Shown: positions 1 to 9,458, numbered from the stretch's first letter. The stretch is DNA of 64,000 nucleotides from Paenibacillus sp. FSL R7-0273 (GCF_000758625.1 NZ_CP009283.1:1437501-1501500); one strand, 5' to 3'. Translations and numbers: made by a program. The notes: generated by a model from the letters alone, not told the origin.

Positions 1-1063
1 TGCCGTAATTGCCGGGGACGGAATCGGACCCGAAGTTGTGGCTGAAGCAGAAAAAGTATTGAAAAAAGCGGAAGAAGTATTTGGCTACGCCTTCGAAACC
101 GAGCATGCGCTGTTTGGCGGCATCGCTATTGATGAGCGGGGAACACCGCTTCCGGAGGATACACTGGAAATCTGCCGCAGTGCAGATGCTGTACTGCTGG
201 GGGCTGTCGGCGGACCAAAGTGGGACAACAACCCGAAGGAGCTTCGTCCGGAAACAGGACTGCTCGGAATCCGCAAAGCGCTGGGCCTGTTCTCCAACCT
301 GCGTCCGGCAAATGTATTTGATTGCCTGAAGGATGCATCCACGCTGAAGCCGGAAGTGCTTGAAGGTACAGACCTGATGGTTGTGCGTGAGCTGACCGGA
401 GGGATTTATTTCGGAGACAAGCTGCGCCGCCAGGGCGAACATGGTGAAGAGGCAGTTGATACCTGTGTGTATAATGTAACGGAAGTGGAGCGCATCGTAC
501 GCCAGGCCTTTGAAATTGCCGGCAAGCGCCGCAACAAGCTGGCCAGCGTCGACAAAGCCAATGTACTGGAAACTTCCCGCCTGTGGCGTGAGGTTGTTAA
601 CCGGATCGCTCCTGAATATCCGCAGGTAGAGCTAGAGCATGTGCTGGTCGATAACTGTGCAATGCAGCTGCTGCGCCGTCCGTCCAGCTTCGACGTCATT
701 GTGACCGAGAACATGTTTGGAGATATTCTGAGTGACGAAGCTGCGATGCTGACCGGTTCGATCGGAATGCTTGCTTCTGCTTCACTGGGCGAGGGAAGCT
801 ACGGCCTGTATGAGCCGGTTCACGGCTCCGCGCCTGACATTGCCGGCCAGGGCCTGGCTAATCCGATTGCGACCATCCTGTCGCTGGCGCTGATGTTCCG
901 CATGACCTTCGGCTATGAGGATGCCGCAGCCGCTATTGAAGCAGCTGTAGCAGAAGTACTTGATGCCGGACACCGTACCAGTGATATTGCCGTAGACAAG
1001 AGCAAGGCAATCAGCACTACGGAGATGGGCGACCTGATTGTTGCTGCTATCCGCAAAGCGTAA
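1..1063 (+). CDS. leuB: 3-isopropylmalate dehydrogenase, 5' partial
   Basis: Oxidative decarboxylation of 3-isopropylmalate to 2-oxoisocaproate in cytosolic leucine biosynthesis, NAD+ dependent. The reading frame is open from base 2 and its first visible residues, [13 protein letters not shown], are the conserved N-terminal strand of the family, so only a few codons lie outside the window. The substrate and metal signature ([26 protein letters not shown]) and the NAD-binding end ([20 protein letters not shown]) are present, and the length is normal. The leuACD genes would be expected upstream, out of view. Family assignment is secure. Confidence 0.96.
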   Translation, partial: AVIAGDGIGPEVVAEAEKVLKKAEEVFGYAFETEHALFGGIAIDERGTPLPEDTLEICRSADAVLLGAVGGPKWDNNPKELRPETGLLGIRKALGLFSNLRPANVFDCLKDASTLKPEVLEGTDLMVVRELTGGIYFGDKLRRQGEHGEEAVDTCVYNVTEVERIVRQAFEIAGKRRNKLASVDKANVLETSRLWREVVNRIAPEYPQVELEHVLVDNCAMQLLRRPSSFDVIVTENMFGDILSDEAAMLTGSIGMLASASLGEGSYGLYEPVHGSAPDIAGQGLANPIATILSLALMFRMTFGYEDAAAAIEAAVAEVLDAGHRTSDIAVDKSKAISTTEMGDLIVAAIRKA

Positions 1064-1125
1064 AACTGCCGCCATATTCCTTTTTTGACTTTGAAAAACA
1101 GAAAACTTCACAAAATGTTGCTTAT

Positions 1126-1140
1126 TTATAATTATTATAA
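1126..1140. promoter_or_regulatory. PerR box upstream of peroxiredoxin
   Basis: TTATAATTATTATAA is an exact match to the 7-1-7 inverted-repeat PerR box consensus of Bacillus (TTATAATnATTATAA). It lies 138 bp before the peroxiredoxin start. A possible sigma-A promoter follows at 1160-1188 (TTGACT, 17 bp, TACCAT). The inference is peroxide-responsive repression. Confidence 0.75.
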
Positions 1141-1277
1141 AAAAGTAATAAGTGTAATATTGACTTTGATTTGGTGCGATGATACCATTTGGTCTATAGC
1201 CGGGAGCAAGCGGCGGACTCATTCCATCAATAAGAGTTTATTGTTTTTCTTACATATTCAAAGGGGGAATTTAAGCA

Positions 1278-1817
1278 ATGGCAGAACGTTTGGTAGGTAA
1301 ACCAGCCCCGGATTTCACAATGGAAACAGTAACAGGCGACGGTAAGGATTTTGGGAAGGTCAGCTTGTCCGACTATCGCGGCAAATGGCTTGTATTCTTC
1401 TTTTACCCGCTGGACTTTACTTTTGTATGTCCGACTGAAATTACAGCGCTCAGCGATGCAGCTGCAGAGTTTGCAGAGCTTGATACAGAAATTCTCGGTG
1501 TCAGCATTGACTCCATTCACAGCCACAAGGCTTGGATTACAACCCCTCGCGACATGAACGGCCTGGGACAAGTGAACTTCCCGCTGGCTTCAGATATCAC
1601 GAAGAAGGTTGCCAGTGATTATGGCGTGCTGATTGAAGAAGAGGGAATAGCTCTTCGCGGATTGTTCATTATTGATCCGGACGGCGAGCTGAAATACGCA
1701 GTGGTCAACCATAATGATGTAGGCCGCAGCGTAGAAGAAACGCTTCGCGTGCTGCAGGCTCTGCAATCCGGCGGTCTGTGTGCAATGAACTGGAAACCGG
1801 GCGACAAGAACCTGTAA
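1278..1817 (+). CDS. 2-Cys peroxiredoxin (AhpC/TSA family)
   Basis: Thiol peroxidase that reduces H2O2 and organic peroxides in the cytosol. The peroxidatic cysteine is C51 in FTFVCPTE and the resolving cysteine is C168 in the C-terminal GGLCAMNWKPG, so this is a typical 2-Cys enzyme of about normal length (179 aa). A strong RBS (AAAGGGGGAA) precedes the ATG. The gene is monocistronic, with an exact PerR box upstream and a terminator downstream. No ahpF-like reductase is adjacent, so the electron donor is unknown. Confidence 0.94.
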   Translation: MAERLVGKPAPDFTMETVTGDGKDFGKVSLSDYRGKWLVFFFYPLDFTFVCPTEITALSDAAAEFAELDTEILGVSIDSIHSHKAWITTPRDMNGLGQVNFPLASDITKKVASDYGVLIEEEGIALRGLFIIDPDGELKYAVVNHNDVGRSVEETLRVLQALQSGGLCAMNWKPGDKNL

Positions 1818-1848
1818 AGGCTGTCCGCTCCTTGAGAGACTAATAAGA

Positions 1849-1886
1849 CCTCCTTGCGGGAAAGTTTTCCGCCAAGGGGGTTTTTT
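1849..1886 (+). terminator. terminator after peroxiredoxin
   Basis: An 8-bp stem (CCTCCTTG with CAAGGGGG, one G-T pair) is followed by six T. Confidence 0.8.
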
Positions 1887-2033
1887 GTAACAAAACGCCT
1901 GTATCCTGCAGTAATGTTGTTTGAAATTAGGCGCCGCGGTTAATATAATGGCTGTAGGAGTGGAATCTCCGGTACTATTTTGTAATACAATAATAAGAAA
2001 TCAATGGAACTTACCCAAGGAGGGTGAACAATA

Positions 2034-2441
2034 ATGAGCTTTTGCTGTGGAGCGAGTATGGTTGGAACGAAGGGAACCCTTAAACATTATCGCACGCAAG
2101 TCCATAATGTTCCCCTGCTGTTTTGCCCGGTATGCCACCGGGTAGAGGTACATTACAAAGTCGAGAACGAGTATGAGATCCTTGCGGAATATGCTCATGG
2201 CGATGGAGTGACTGACGTTGATTTCCAGGATTATGTGATGGAAGATGAGGAAGCCATCTTCGAGAATGTTATTAACATGGAGAGCGAAGACCCGCTGGCA
2301 ATCATCCGCAGCCAGATTGATATGGCGCTTGATCTGCTGGCTGTAGCCAAGCAGATTGGGGACAGCAAGTGGGAGCGGGAGCTTAAGAAGCGTCTGGCTG
2401 TAATGAGTCAGCGCCGCCACCGCCTCCAGCAGAAAGCCTGA
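2034..2441 (+). CDS. zinc-finger-like hypothetical protein
   Basis: 135-aa soluble protein of unknown function. The N-terminus has cysteine pairs that could bind zinc (FCCGAS near the start, then LFCPVCHR around residue 38), resembling YgiT-type fingers. The middle is acidic and the C-terminus basic and helical. A good RBS (AAGGAGGGTGAACAATA) sits before the ATG. It stands alone between two terminators. Function cannot be read from the sequence. Confidence 0.8.
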   Translation: MSFCCGASMVGTKGTLKHYRTQVHNVPLLFCPVCHRVEVHYKVENEYEILAEYAHGDGVTDVDFQDYVMEDEEAIFENVINMESEDPLAIIRSQIDMALDLLAVAKQIGDSKWERELKKRLAVMSQRRHRLQQKA

Positions 2442-2487
2442 TCTTGCAGAGTAATATAATACATGCCGGTTTTATCCGGCACAGGGG

Positions 2488-2512
2488 CCTCCGCTGCAGC
2501 GGGGGTTTTTTT
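2488..2512 (+). terminator. terminator
   Basis: A GC-rich hairpin (CCTCCGCT with AGCGGGGG) is followed by seven T, after the zinc-finger gene. The rest of 2513-2839 is AT-rich with no gene. Confidence 0.75.
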
Positions 2513-2721
2513 GACGAGCATTAATAGGATTTACGGTTATTATGGTGCCGTTTCTTATATATAGATGGCGGAATAATGCAGCTTTCTTCCGGAATTCAGC
2601 TTTCATGTTAATATTTAGTATGCCTTAAGAATCATTTTAATAAGTTTTTTGCTATTCGACAGTTTCTCTGATTGCGTTGTCTTCTTCTCTTGGATATGAT
2701 TGGAATATAGTTGAAACGGTT

Positions 2722-2746
2722 GGATAATATAATACGATTTCCGAAT
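2722..2746 (+). promoter_or_regulatory. possible sigma-H promoter of the histidine kinase
   Basis: TGGATAAT, 11 bp, then TCCGAAT resembles the sigma-H consensus (RnAGGAwWW, 11-12 bp, RnnGAAT). It lies about 95 bp before the kinase start. Sporulation kinases such as KinA are known to be sigma-H dependent. Weak evidence on its own. Confidence 0.3.
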
Positions 2747-2839
2747 GTTCTGGCGGCTTCGTCATATACTCATTTACATAGTAATTTGATGTCGCTTAAG
2801 CGTCTACGCCAAATGCAGTAAAAGGGGGAACTTCGTATC

Positions 2840-3940
2840 GTGATAAGCCAATTTCAAGAAAGCTTAATTTTACCAAGAACGTTTCAATCCGTGGCAATGG
2901 ACACTACATATGAGGATGTGCTGGAGCACATTGACAGCGGAATTATGCTCTTTGATGAAGATGGGGTTTTGACTTTTGCAAATAAACAGATGTTCGGTAT
3001 ACTTGAGCTGCCGAGGCTGGCAATTATGGGCTGCACGATAACGCATCTTCTGGCGAATATTCAGTTAAACCGCTTTAAGAAGAAGCAGATGCTGCGCGGA
3101 TACCGGGAAATGGTGCAGAAGGGTAAGCCGAATTATGAGTTTGCTGACGAATACGGCCGGTACTGGCGGGTAAGCCTGCATTCCGGTGAGCAGATGAAGG
3201 GCAGCTACCTGTTTACGTTCAAGGAAATTTCCGATTATAAGCTGATTGAGCAGACCGCCTATCAGAATGATAGCCTGGCCATGCTGGGCAAATTATCTGC
3301 GTCTATTGCACACGAAATCCGTAATCCGCTGACGGCAATCCGCGGGTTCATACAATTGCTGCATCCTCATCTGCATCAGCTGGGCAAAGAGGAGTACGCC
3401 AAGATTATACTGGCTGAAATTGACCGGGCCAATGACATTATTCACGAGTTTCTGACATCCTCCAAACCGTCTGCCCCGCAGATTGGCTTGGTTCCTGTTG
3501 CTGCACTGCTGAAAGAGGTCGTATTGCTTACGGAGAGTGAGGCCTTGATGAAGGGCTGCCAGATTAACCTGCAGCCGTTACAGGGTGATTTGATTATTTC
3601 CGGCGATGCCAAACAAATGAAGCAGGTAGTATTGAATATGATAAGAAACGCAATGGAAGCGATTACAGAGCGTGGGGATGATTTAGTAGGCAAAATTGAG
3701 GTAGGGGCCCGCAGAGATGGTGCAGAGGTCCGTATCTTCATCTCTGATAACGGAAAAGGGATGGATATCTGCACGCTTGACCGGCTGTTTAATCCGTTTT
3801 TTACTACCAAGGAGAACGGGACGGGGCTTGGATTGTCCGTCAGTGACCGGATTATCAAGAATCATGGAGGCTGTATTTCGGTCAGCAGCAGAGTGAATGA
3901 AGGCACCCGGTTTGTTATCTCCTTGCCGCTGATTCAATAA
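2840..3940 (+). CDS. PAS-domain sensor histidine kinase (sporulation kinase-like)
   Basis: Cytosolic two-component kinase that probably feeds the Spo0F/Spo0A phosphorelay. It has an N-terminal PAS domain (about residues 25-130), a HisKA domain with the phosphoacceptor H158 in ASIAHEIRNPLTAI, and a HATPase domain with N box (NMIRNAMEAI), G1 box (DNGKGMD) and G2 box (GTGLGLSVS). No membrane segment is visible. The start is a GTG after AAAGGGGGAA. There is no adjacent response regulator, which is usual for sporulation kinases of Bacillales. KinB/KinE-like function is inference. Confidence 0.9.
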   Translation: MISQFQESLILPRTFQSVAMDTTYEDVLEHIDSGIMLFDEDGVLTFANKQMFGILELPRLAIMGCTITHLLANIQLNRFKKKQMLRGYREMVQKGKPNYEFADEYGRYWRVSLHSGEQMKGSYLFTFKEISDYKLIEQTAYQNDSLAMLGKLSASIAHEIRNPLTAIRGFIQLLHPHLHQLGKEEYAKIILAEIDRANDIIHEFLTSSKPSAPQIGLVPVAALLKEVVLLTESEALMKGCQINLQPLQGDLIISGDAKQMKQVVLNMIRNAMEAITERGDDLVGKIEVGARRDGAEVRIFISDNGKGMDICTLDRLFNPFFTTKENGTGLGLSVSDRIIKNHGGCISVSSRVNEGTRFVISLPLIQ

Positions 3941-3995
3941 GAGAGGCTGCAGCTGTGTTCTAAGCTGGCTGTACGTTATAATATAGAGATGCTAA

Positions 3996-4049
3996 AGAGG
4001 CTGATTCCTGTGTGGCACGATTACACTTCGTGCAGGAAGTCAGCCTTAT
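3996..4049 (+). terminator. long hairpin, probable terminator
   Basis: Long imperfect inverted repeat (AAGGCTGA-type arms, extended through GCACGA/TCGTGC) after the kinase, followed by TTATCT. The T tract is poor, so termination is uncertain. Confidence 0.4.
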
Positions 4050-4096
4050 CTGCGTAATGCGGGTCAGCAGGTTCAAGAACAGCTGGAGGTTATGCC

Positions 4097-5629
4097 ATGA
4101 ATATTGAATGGAACAATGCCGGAGCAGTGGCCGGTGAGGCAGGAAATGTCTTATGTATTCTGGTATCCGAAGACAGACTGGCGGACAGCAGCCTGCTTAA
4201 CAGCAGTTTGGCTGCCGAATGGAAGGCTGATATAGATTCCATAAACAGAGCGGGGCTTTTTTCAGGTAAGCTGAACCAGATTTATATCCTGCCGGTTACA
4301 GGACAATCCCGGTACCCTATAGTCATTCTAGCCGGAAGCGGAAAGGGAGACCCCGGAACCGGGGAGATCAGGGTGCTGGCAGCCCATATTTGCCGCGCTG
4401 CCGTGCGGTTAAAGACGGAGCTGCTTGACATTGAGCTTCCGGAGCAGCTGCTGCTCCGGGAAGGAGCGGCACAGGCGTTCACGGAAGGCCTGGTGCTGGG
4501 CAGCTACCGCAGAAAGCATTATAAGCAGGAGCAGGCGGTCTATGTGAAGCCGGATAAAATAACCCTGCATCCTGAGCGTCTGGTGGACCCTGCACTGCAA
4601 CAGGTCTGGCTTCAGGGGATAAAGCGTGGCTCCGCGCTGGCAGACGGCACCAATCTTGCCCGCGACCTGACCAATCTTCCCGGCAATATCCTTACCCCCT
4701 CCGGACTTGCCGCCGCCGCAGTCGAAGTGGCCGAGCGGCACGGACTTCCGGTAGAGGTGCTGGATGAACGGGAAATTGAACAGCGTGGAATGGGCGGACT
4801 GCTTGCTGTCGGCAAAGGAAGTGTTCATCCGCCGCGGATGATTGTCATCCGTTATCAGGGTGCCGGAGAATGGACGGACGTTACAGGTATTATCGGCAAG
4901 GGGATCACATTTGATACCGGCGGGATATCGCTCAAGCGGGCGCCTGGAATGGAAGATATGATCAGCGATATGGGCGGTGCAGCCGCTGTATTAGGTGTAA
5001 TGGAGGCGCTTGGCCGGTTGCGGCCGCAGATTAATGTAGTCATGGTCATACCGGCCGCCGAAAATATGCCCTCTGCAGCAGCCTTTAAGCCTGGAGATAT
5101 TGTCACCGCTCTGAGCGGAAAAACAATCGAGGTGCTGAACACCGATGCTGAGGGCCGGATGGTGCTGGGTGATGGTTTGACCTATGCCAGGGAATGGGGA
5201 GCAGAGCGTTTTATTGATGTAGCTACGCTTACAGGGGCCATCCTGTCCATTCTTGGTGATGTGGCTACCGGAGCAGTCACGAACGATGAGCAGCTTATGC
5301 AGGAGCTGCTGGCGGCCTCGGAACGGTCTGGTGAGCCTGTGTGGCAGCTTCCTGCCTATCCTGAATTCCGTGAGATGCTTAGAAGCGAGGTTGCCGACAT
5401 CCGCAATGCTGCCGGCAGGTTCGGAGGCGCGTCCACTGCAGGATTGTTCATCGGCGAATTTGCTGAGGGGCTGCCATGGGTTCACCTCGATATAGCCGGA
5501 ACGGCATTTCTGTCCAAGGAGCGGGGGGTTAATTCCAAAGGTGCATCAGGAGTAATGGTCCGCACCTTACTGGAATACCTGCTGAGTCTCAGCCGGGATC
5601 AGCCGCCGGGACCCTCTGCAAAGAACTAA
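4097..5629 (+). CDS. pepA: leucyl aminopeptidase (M17 family)
   Basis: Di-metal cytosolic aminopeptidase releasing N-terminal residues from peptides. The C-terminal catalytic domain has the metal-binding lysine region (IGKGITFDTGGISLK) and the family signature NTDAEGRMVLGDGL beginning at N348. The N-terminal macro-like domain fills the first 170 residues. Length (510 aa) is normal. A GGAGG-type RBS precedes the ATG. Transcribed alone and closed by a strong terminator. Confidence 0.95.
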   Translation: MNIEWNNAGAVAGEAGNVLCILVSEDRLADSSLLNSSLAAEWKADIDSINRAGLFSGKLNQIYILPVTGQSRYPIVILAGSGKGDPGTGEIRVLAAHICRAAVRLKTELLDIELPEQLLLREGAAQAFTEGLVLGSYRRKHYKQEQAVYVKPDKITLHPERLVDPALQQVWLQGIKRGSALADGTNLARDLTNLPGNILTPSGLAAAAVEVAERHGLPVEVLDEREIEQRGMGGLLAVGKGSVHPPRMIVIRYQGAGEWTDVTGIIGKGITFDTGGISLKRAPGMEDMISDMGGAAAVLGVMEALGRLRPQINVVMVIPAAENMPSAAAFKPGDIVTALSGKTIEVLNTDAEGRMVLGDGLTYAREWGAERFIDVATLTGAILSILGDVATGAVTNDEQLMQELLAASERSGEPVWQLPAYPEFREMLRSEVADIRNAAGRFGGASTAGLFIGEFAEGLPWVHLDIAGTAFLSKERGVNSKGASGVMVRTLLEYLLSLSRDQPPGPSAKN

Positions 5630-5650
5630 GTTCATTGTATTCATACAAAA

Positions 5651-5689
5651 AAGCCGCAACGCTCTTTATAAGAGGGTTGCGGCTTTTTG
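5651..5689 (+). terminator. terminator after pepA
   Basis: AAGCCGCAAC pairs with GTTGCGGCTT and is followed by a T run. The perfect stem could also act on the reverse strand. Confidence 0.85.
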
Positions 5690-5739
5690 CGGTTGCCTGC
5701 GGTTGCCTGCGGGCGGGCCGCCTGCACAGCTGAAACGGT

Positions 5740-5877
5740 TTATCCGTTCCGCTTAGCCTTCACTTGAGAGGTGAAGGACTGGATCCCATTCATAATTTTA
5801 TCGCGTGTATCTTTATTTCTGAGTAAATAGACTGCTCCCAACGCTGCGGTAGTAAATAACGTTTTTTTCGTATTCAT
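5740..5877 (-). CDS. small 45-aa protein, YtxH-like
   Basis: Short reverse-strand gene with an ideal RBS (TAAGGAGGAATAACC) before ATG. The product begins MNTKKTLFTTAALGAVYLLR, a short hydrophobic stretch, followed by a basic helix ending KAKRNG. This layout resembles the YtxH family of small stress-linked proteins, but it is too short to assign. The convergent terminator at 5651-5689 could end its transcript. Confidence 0.7.
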   Translation of the reverse strand: MNTKKTLFTTAALGAVYLLRNKDTRDKIMNGIQSFTSQVKAKRNG

Positions 5878-6128
5878 GGTTATTCCTCCTTAGGTAGTGG
5901 TCTGGCTGCAGTTGCTTATAACAAACATACCCGGAACCCGCGGAGTTTAAACCTGCTGTATAAAGCTGCCAGCGTGCGGCTGCAGACCTGCCTTGAAAAC
6001 AGTTATGGAAGATAGCGAAATAATCTTTACATTTTATTCTTCATTAAAGTATGATTGTACGATAATGATTGCATAGTAAGCTTATGCTGACGGCAATAAT
6101 GAAGGATATGCTGAAGGGAGAACATATT

Positions 6129-7088
6129 GTGAAGAATAATCAGAGTAAAATTGTCGATTGTACCATCCGGGATGGAGGTCTCGTTAACAACTGGGACTTT
6201 AGCGTTGAATTTGTACAGAAGCTGTATGCCGGGCTGAATGAAGCCGGAGTTGAGTATATGGAAATCGGCTACAAAAACTCCCCTAAGCTGCTTAAGGGAG
6301 CGGAAAGCGCCGGACCTTGGCGGTTCCTGAACGATGATTTTCTGCGCAAAGTTATTCCTCAGAAGGGCAATACCAAGCTGTCAGCGCTTGTTGATATCGG
6401 CCGGGTCGATGAAAATGATATCCTGCCGCGCAGCGAGAGCATGCTGGATCTGATCCGTGTAGCCTGCTACAGCAAGGATGTGGACAAGGCATTGCAGCTG
6501 GTTCAGATTTTCCATGACCGCGGGTACGAAACGACCATTAATATTATGGCGCTGTCCAATGTAATGGAGAATGAGCTGCTGGAAGCCTTTGATATGATCC
6601 GTGACAGCGTTGTAGACGTTGTATATATCGTGGATTCATACGGCAGCCTTGATCATAACGACATTAAATACCTGGTGGATAAATTCAAAACCCATCTTCC
6701 TAACAAACGTCTTGGTGTGCATACCCATAATAATCTGCAGCTGGCCTTCTCCAATACTCTTGTTGCTTCTGAGCTCGGGGTAGAGCTGCTGGATGCATCC
6801 TGCTACGGCATGGGGCGTGCGGCGGGGAATTGTCCGACTGAGCTGCTCGTTACCCACCTTAAGAATACGAAATATACGCTGCGTCCTGTGCTTGATATTA
6901 TCGAGCAGCTGATGATTCCGCTCCGTGAAAAGGAAGAGTGGGGATACATCATTCCCTACATGATTACCGGTACGCTGGACGAGCACCCGCGCTCGGCAAT
7001 GGCGCTCCGCGCATCGGAGGATAAGGATAAGGCCGTTGATTTCTATGACAAGCTGACAACACCTGAGGTTACCTTCGGGGATAAATAA
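6129..7088 (+). CDS. DRE-TIM aldolase-like enzyme (HMGL-like family)
   Basis: 319-aa member of the pyruvate carboxyltransferase/HMG-CoA lyase superfamily. It has the metal-binding DCTIRDGG motif at the N-terminus and the HTHNN metal ligand motif about two thirds along. It is closest in type to 4-hydroxy-2-oxovalerate aldolase, but there are no pathway partners beside it, so the substrate is unknown. I chose GTG at 6129 because AAGGGAGAA lies just upstream; the open frame reaches back to 6069 without another convincing RBS. 5878-6128 holds no other gene. Confidence 0.85.
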   Translation: MKNNQSKIVDCTIRDGGLVNNWDFSVEFVQKLYAGLNEAGVEYMEIGYKNSPKLLKGAESAGPWRFLNDDFLRKVIPQKGNTKLSALVDIGRVDENDILPRSESMLDLIRVACYSKDVDKALQLVQIFHDRGYETTINIMALSNVMENELLEAFDMIRDSVVDVVYIVDSYGSLDHNDIKYLVDKFKTHLPNKRLGVHTHNNLQLAFSNTLVASELGVELLDASCYGMGRAAGNCPTELLVTHLKNTKYTLRPVLDIIEQLMIPLREKEEWGYIIPYMITGTLDEHPRSAMALRASEDKDKAVDFYDKLTTPEVTFGDK

Positions 7089-7104
7089 TAATCTGTAAGG
7101 CAGA

Positions 7105-7139
7105 AGCACTTCCCTCTATTGGCGGGAAGTGCTTTTTCT
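7105..7139 (+). terminator. terminator
   Basis: Perfect 10-bp stem AGCACTTCCC with GGGAAGTGCT, then a T run. Confidence 0.88.
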
Positions 7140-7254
7140 TTTATTTGTATGTAAGGAATGTAACTTTACGGGACGGATAAGCCGATATTTATAGAAGAGC
7201 TTAATTACAACATTCACACTAATTATAGATATCATTTTCAGACGCGAGGGACTT

Positions 7255-9381
7255 ATGAGACAAGAAGAGAGAAAGACAATCCAAGCGGCAGTTATAGGGG
7301 CCGTGCTGTTCCTTCTGATTCAGATCTTCCGCACTCCGCTCAGCCAGATTGAGAATCAGGACGTCATGCTGGCGCTTTACCTTATAGCCGGCTGCTGCAA
7401 TATAGCTTTCGGCTTTGCTGTTTTCGCCCAGGGCGGGCTGTTTTTCTCCGATAAATTATCCAAGGCAAGATTGTATATCTCTGCTCTGTTTTTAGGCATT
7501 TGCACCTTTGACTTCTTACACATCCTAAGCTTTGTGGGCATTCCCGCAATATCCTCGATCATCAGCCAGGACCAGTCCCTTTGGCTGCTGACCTTCTCAC
7601 GCCTGGCCAGCGCACTTGGCATTTTGTTTATTTTCAGCAAGGAAGATGAGCCTGTATCGATAAGAGGGAAGAAGAAGGTATTCGCCGTTTCCCTTGTTGT
7701 AATTGCCCTCTCATTAATGCTGATTATCTTCAGTGATATTCTTACACCGGGATTGCAGACATACTCGTGGCTTAGCACGGTCAAGCATCTGATTGATATG
7801 GCGGTGCTGTTTATCTATCTGCTCAGTGTCGGAATGATTGTCTATCCGGGCAGAATTGAGAAATCTGCTTCACTGCTTATCATCATCCGCGCCTTGATCT
7901 TTTTTGCATTGGCCCAGGTGTTCTTTATGAATCTGCTCAGTGTTGGTGAGATGGACAATCTCTTTGGCATGATCAGCAGCGGCATTGCTTATTATCTGAT
8001 GCTGACCGGGGTATACCGGCTGACAATTGAAGAGCCGTTTCATGAGAACCAGCAGGCGGAAGCAAGAATTAACTATCTGGCGTATCACGATGATCTTACA
8101 GGACTGCCCAACCGGCGGAAGCTGATGCAGAGTGTGGAAGAAATGATTATTCAGAGTGAAAAGGAAAAAGGGCGCGGCGGTTTTTCGGCACTGGTCATCA
8201 TGAACATCAACCATTTCAAAAATATCAATGACTCACTGGGGCATAATGCCGGGGACCGGCTGCTGCAGCTGGTGTCAAAGCGGATACTGAACGAGGTAAA
8301 AGGCCATGAGGAGCTGTTCGGTATGGGAGCGGATGAGTTTGCGTTCCTGATGACTGGGCGGACCGGGGTCGAGAGCTGTCTGGTCCGTGCGTCTGAACTG
8401 CTGCAGCTCTTTGAAACTCCGATTCAGCTGGAGTCAGGGGAATATCATATTTCACTGAGTCTGGGGATGAGCATTCATCCCGGAGACGGTAATACAGCAG
8501 AGCAGCTGATTCAGAATGCGGATACGGCCGTCCATAATGCCAAAGAGCAGAATGTGGAAATCCGCCGCTATATCCCGTCCATGCAGATGAAGGCCAAAGA
8601 ACGCCTGAAGCTGGAGAATGATCTGCGCCGGGCACTGGAGCGTAATGAATTCTATCTTGTCTATCAGCCTCAGGTGCTGCTCGAAACCGAAGAGATTGTC
8701 GGAATGGAGGCACTGCTGCGCTGGGAGCATCCGAAGAGGGGAATTGTATCCCCTGTAGAGTTCATCCCGATTGCCGAGGAGAGCGGAATGATCGTACCGA
8801 TCGGTGACTGGGTGCTGAGAACGGCCTGTGAGCAGAATAAAGCCTGGCAGCTGGCAGGGTACCGGCATATCTGCGTTTCCGTGAACCTGTCCATGCGCCA
8901 ATTTCTGCAGCCGAACCTCGCCGGCAAAATAGATATGCTTCTGCAGGAAATCGGACTTGATCCGCGCTATGTTGACCTGGAGATTACGGAGAGTATGACT
9001 CTGGATAAGGAAACTGCCTTTGACCAGCTTAACCGCTTGAAGCGGCTTGGGGTGTTCATCAGTATAGACGATTTCGGCACAGGCTACAGCTCGCTGCACT
9101 ATCTCAAGAATATGCCGATCGACCGGCTCAAAATTGACCGTTCCTTCGTCTCTGATGTGCTGGAGGACAGCAATAATGCGGCGATTGTCTCAACCATCAC
9201 GTCGATGGCCCATCACCTGAAGCTGAAGGTTACGGCAGAGGGTGTGGAGAACAAGGAGCAGCTGCAATTTTTGCGTCAGCAGCATTGCCATGAGGCCCAG
9301 GGATACCTGTTCAGCAAGCCGATCAAAGCGGCCGAATTCGAAGCGGTTTTCCTGAAACCTCTGCTTGGTGTACCCATGTAA
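7255..9381 (+). CDS. membrane GGDEF-EAL protein, probable c-di-GMP phosphodiesterase
   Basis: 708 aa. An N-terminal block of about seven or eight membrane helices (residues 10-255, MASE-type sensor) is followed by a GGDEF domain (about 270-430) and an EAL domain (about 450-700). The GGDEF active-site loop reads G358-ADEF, so the second glycine is lost and cyclase activity is doubtful. The EAL site is intact (E485-ALLRW, DDFGTGYSS, KIDRSF), indicating c-di-GMP hydrolysis to pGpG. The degenerate GGDEF may bind GTP as an allosteric regulator. A GAGGGACTT RBS precedes the ATG. Monocistronic, just upstream of the tRNA. Confidence 0.92.
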   Translation: MRQEERKTIQAAVIGAVLFLLIQIFRTPLSQIENQDVMLALYLIAGCCNIAFGFAVFAQGGLFFSDKLSKARLYISALFLGICTFDFLHILSFVGIPAISSIISQDQSLWLLTFSRLASALGILFIFSKEDEPVSIRGKKKVFAVSLVVIALSLMLIIFSDILTPGLQTYSWLSTVKHLIDMAVLFIYLLSVGMIVYPGRIEKSASLLIIIRALIFFALAQVFFMNLLSVGEMDNLFGMISSGIAYYLMLTGVYRLTIEEPFHENQQAEARINYLAYHDDLTGLPNRRKLMQSVEEMIIQSEKEKGRGGFSALVIMNINHFKNINDSLGHNAGDRLLQLVSKRILNEVKGHEELFGMGADEFAFLMTGRTGVESCLVRASELLQLFETPIQLESGEYHISLSLGMSIHPGDGNTAEQLIQNADTAVHNAKEQNVEIRRYIPSMQMKAKERLKLENDLRRALERNEFYLVYQPQVLLETEEIVGMEALLRWEHPKRGIVSPVEFIPIAEESGMIVPIGDWVLRTACEQNKAWQLAGYRHICVSVNLSMRQFLQPNLAGKIDMLLQEIGLDPRYVDLEITESMTLDKETAFDQLNRLKRLGVFISIDDFGTGYSSLHYLKNMPIDRLKIDRSFVSDVLEDSNNAAIVSTITSMAHHLKLKVTAEGVENKEQLQFLRQQHCHEAQGYLFSKPIKAAEFEAVFLKPLLGVPM

Positions 9382-9403
9382 GCCTAGTTATACTGTTAAA
9401 GGG

Positions 9404-9432
9404 TTGCATTTTATTCAACGAGATGGTACAAT
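9404..9432 (+). promoter_or_regulatory. tRNA-Gly promoter
   Basis: TTGCAT, 17 bp, TACAAT, with the -10 ending 26 bp before the tRNA. It stays on the chromosomal side, so the tRNA rebuilt by integration keeps its own promoter. Confidence 0.7.
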
Positions 9433-9458
9433 ATTCTTTGTCTTCACCGTATTATCTC

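Noticed and set aside
1227-1571. 114-codon reverse frame over the peroxiredoxin start
   Set aside because: No RBS, no recognisable family, overlaps a conserved gene.
6040-6090. Fur-like box (GATAATGATTGCATA) before the aldolase-like gene
   Set aside because: Only one half of the 19-bp Fur palindrome is matched.
8225-9099. Long reverse frames opposite the GGDEF-EAL gene
   Set aside because: Antisense shadows of a conserved coding sequence with high third-position GC.
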